Source: Solirubrobacter pauli (GTDB taxonomy: Bacteria; Actinomycetota; Thermoleophilia; Solirubrobacterales; Solirubrobacteraceae). Taken from it: a DNA stretch of 64,000 bases. A program made the position numbers and the translations under genes. This document shows, in pieces, positions 63,775-64,000 of this stretch. Position 1 is the first letter of the stretch, and the number at the start of each line of letters is the position of its first letter. Below the pieces are notes generated by a model that worked only from the letters and a program-made list of their open reading frames with translations, had not been told where the DNA came from and did no database searches. The stretch covers positions 1,907,426 through 1,971,425 of the forward strand of contig NZ_RBIL01000001.1 in the NCBI RefSeq assembly GCF_003633755.1. Direction: 5' to 3'.

Positions 63775-64000
63775 GCTCGCGGTCGAACGCGCGCTTGAAC
63801 AGGTCACCCTGCCGCTGGGCCGCCCAGCGCGCGATCCGCGTGTCCCCTGACGCCCGCAGCCGCAGCTCGGCCGTCCCGTCCAACACGACCACCTCGCACG
63901 CGTGGACGGTCTGGTCGCGGGAGCGCTCGAGCTGCTCGGCCAGGCGCACGCACGCGGCCAAGCGGTTCAGGAGCGCCGCGTCGCCCCTGCGCATCTCCGG
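63761..64000 (-). CDS. C-terminal fragment of Ppx/GppA-like phosphatase
   Basis: The last ~79 residues of a gene running off the right edge. LLNRLAACVRLAEQLERSRD followed by QTVHACEVVVLDGTAELRLR and a final beta segment matches the end of the HD-like domain of exopolyphosphatase/GppA proteins. The catalytic N-terminal ASKHA part is outside the window, so the call is tentative. It overlaps the ASCH gene by 14 bases. Confidence 0.55.
   Translation of the reverse strand, partial: PEMRRGDAALLNRLAACVRLAEQLERSRDQTVHACEVVVLDGTAELRLRASGDTRIARWAAQRQGDLFKRAFDRELSVV

Overview
The window is a dense, strongly GC-rich bacterial chromosome segment. It carries 73 protein genes (71 complete, two cut by the window edges) and no gene-free stretch longer than about 145 bases. 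Codon usage, the furA-katG pair, LAL-type LuxR, MmyB-type XRE, mycothiol-era redox genes, frequent GTG/TTG starts and several small membrane proteins point to an actinobacterium. The best guess is class Thermoleophilia (Solirubrobacter/Conexibacter-like); this is inferred from the genes, not from a marker RNA. I saw no rRNA, tRNA, CRISPR array, insertion sequence, integrase or phage gene.

Layout. 1-3.3 kb: start of an acetyl-CoA synthetase gene, membrane and CBS proteins, a CTP-synthase-like amidotransferase and a LysR regulator. 3.3-8.7 kb: two UPF0104 flippase-like proteins flank two tandem secreted SGNH proteins and a secreted glycosidase. 8.7-18.6 kb: MarR-GNAT fusion, peroxiredoxin, AlkA-type glycosylase, third UPF0104 protein, MFS and EamA transporters, Lrp regulator, peptidase T, aldo/keto reductase. 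18.6-28 kb: large secreted PKD protein, LAL-type LuxR, XRE regulator with SDR, FetAB-type ABC transporter, lipoprotein. 28-33.6 kb: a one-direction redox/stress block (furA, katG, response regulator, BI-1-like protein, histidine kinase, bcp). 33.6-46 kb: DedA, lectin-like propeller protein, Fpg-type glycosylase, M20 peptidase, SixA, second secreted glycosidase, kinase-like protein, ECF sigma factor, aldehyde dehydrogenase, cyclophilin, DEAD-box helicase, PfkB kinase. 46-64 kb: tandem ferritin-like proteins, citrate synthase, an SSI-like inhibitor lipoprotein, HDOD-GGDEF protein, metF, MBL hydrolase, M29 aminopeptidase, a HEAT-like gene that looks frameshifted, CHAP/VCBS secreted protein, BrkB-like protein, pyruvate kinase, ASCH protein and the end of a Ppx-like gene.

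How it works together. Central carbon genes (acs, gltA, pyk, metF) are scattered as single units among surface-remodelling genes (SGNH, glycosidases, flippase-like proteins, lectin, CHAP) and redox defence genes. No discrete accessory island or defence system is evident.

Most striking is the organisation itself. At least 23 genes have a TANNNT hexamer 6-11 bases before the start codon and mostly no Shine-Dalgarno sequence, suggesting leaderless mRNAs. In three divergent pairs the two -10 hexamers share their TA, so one 10-base core could drive both genes. Nineteen convergent pairs end on overlapping or nearly touching stop codons; the only two with a real gap each hold a strong palindromic hairpin.
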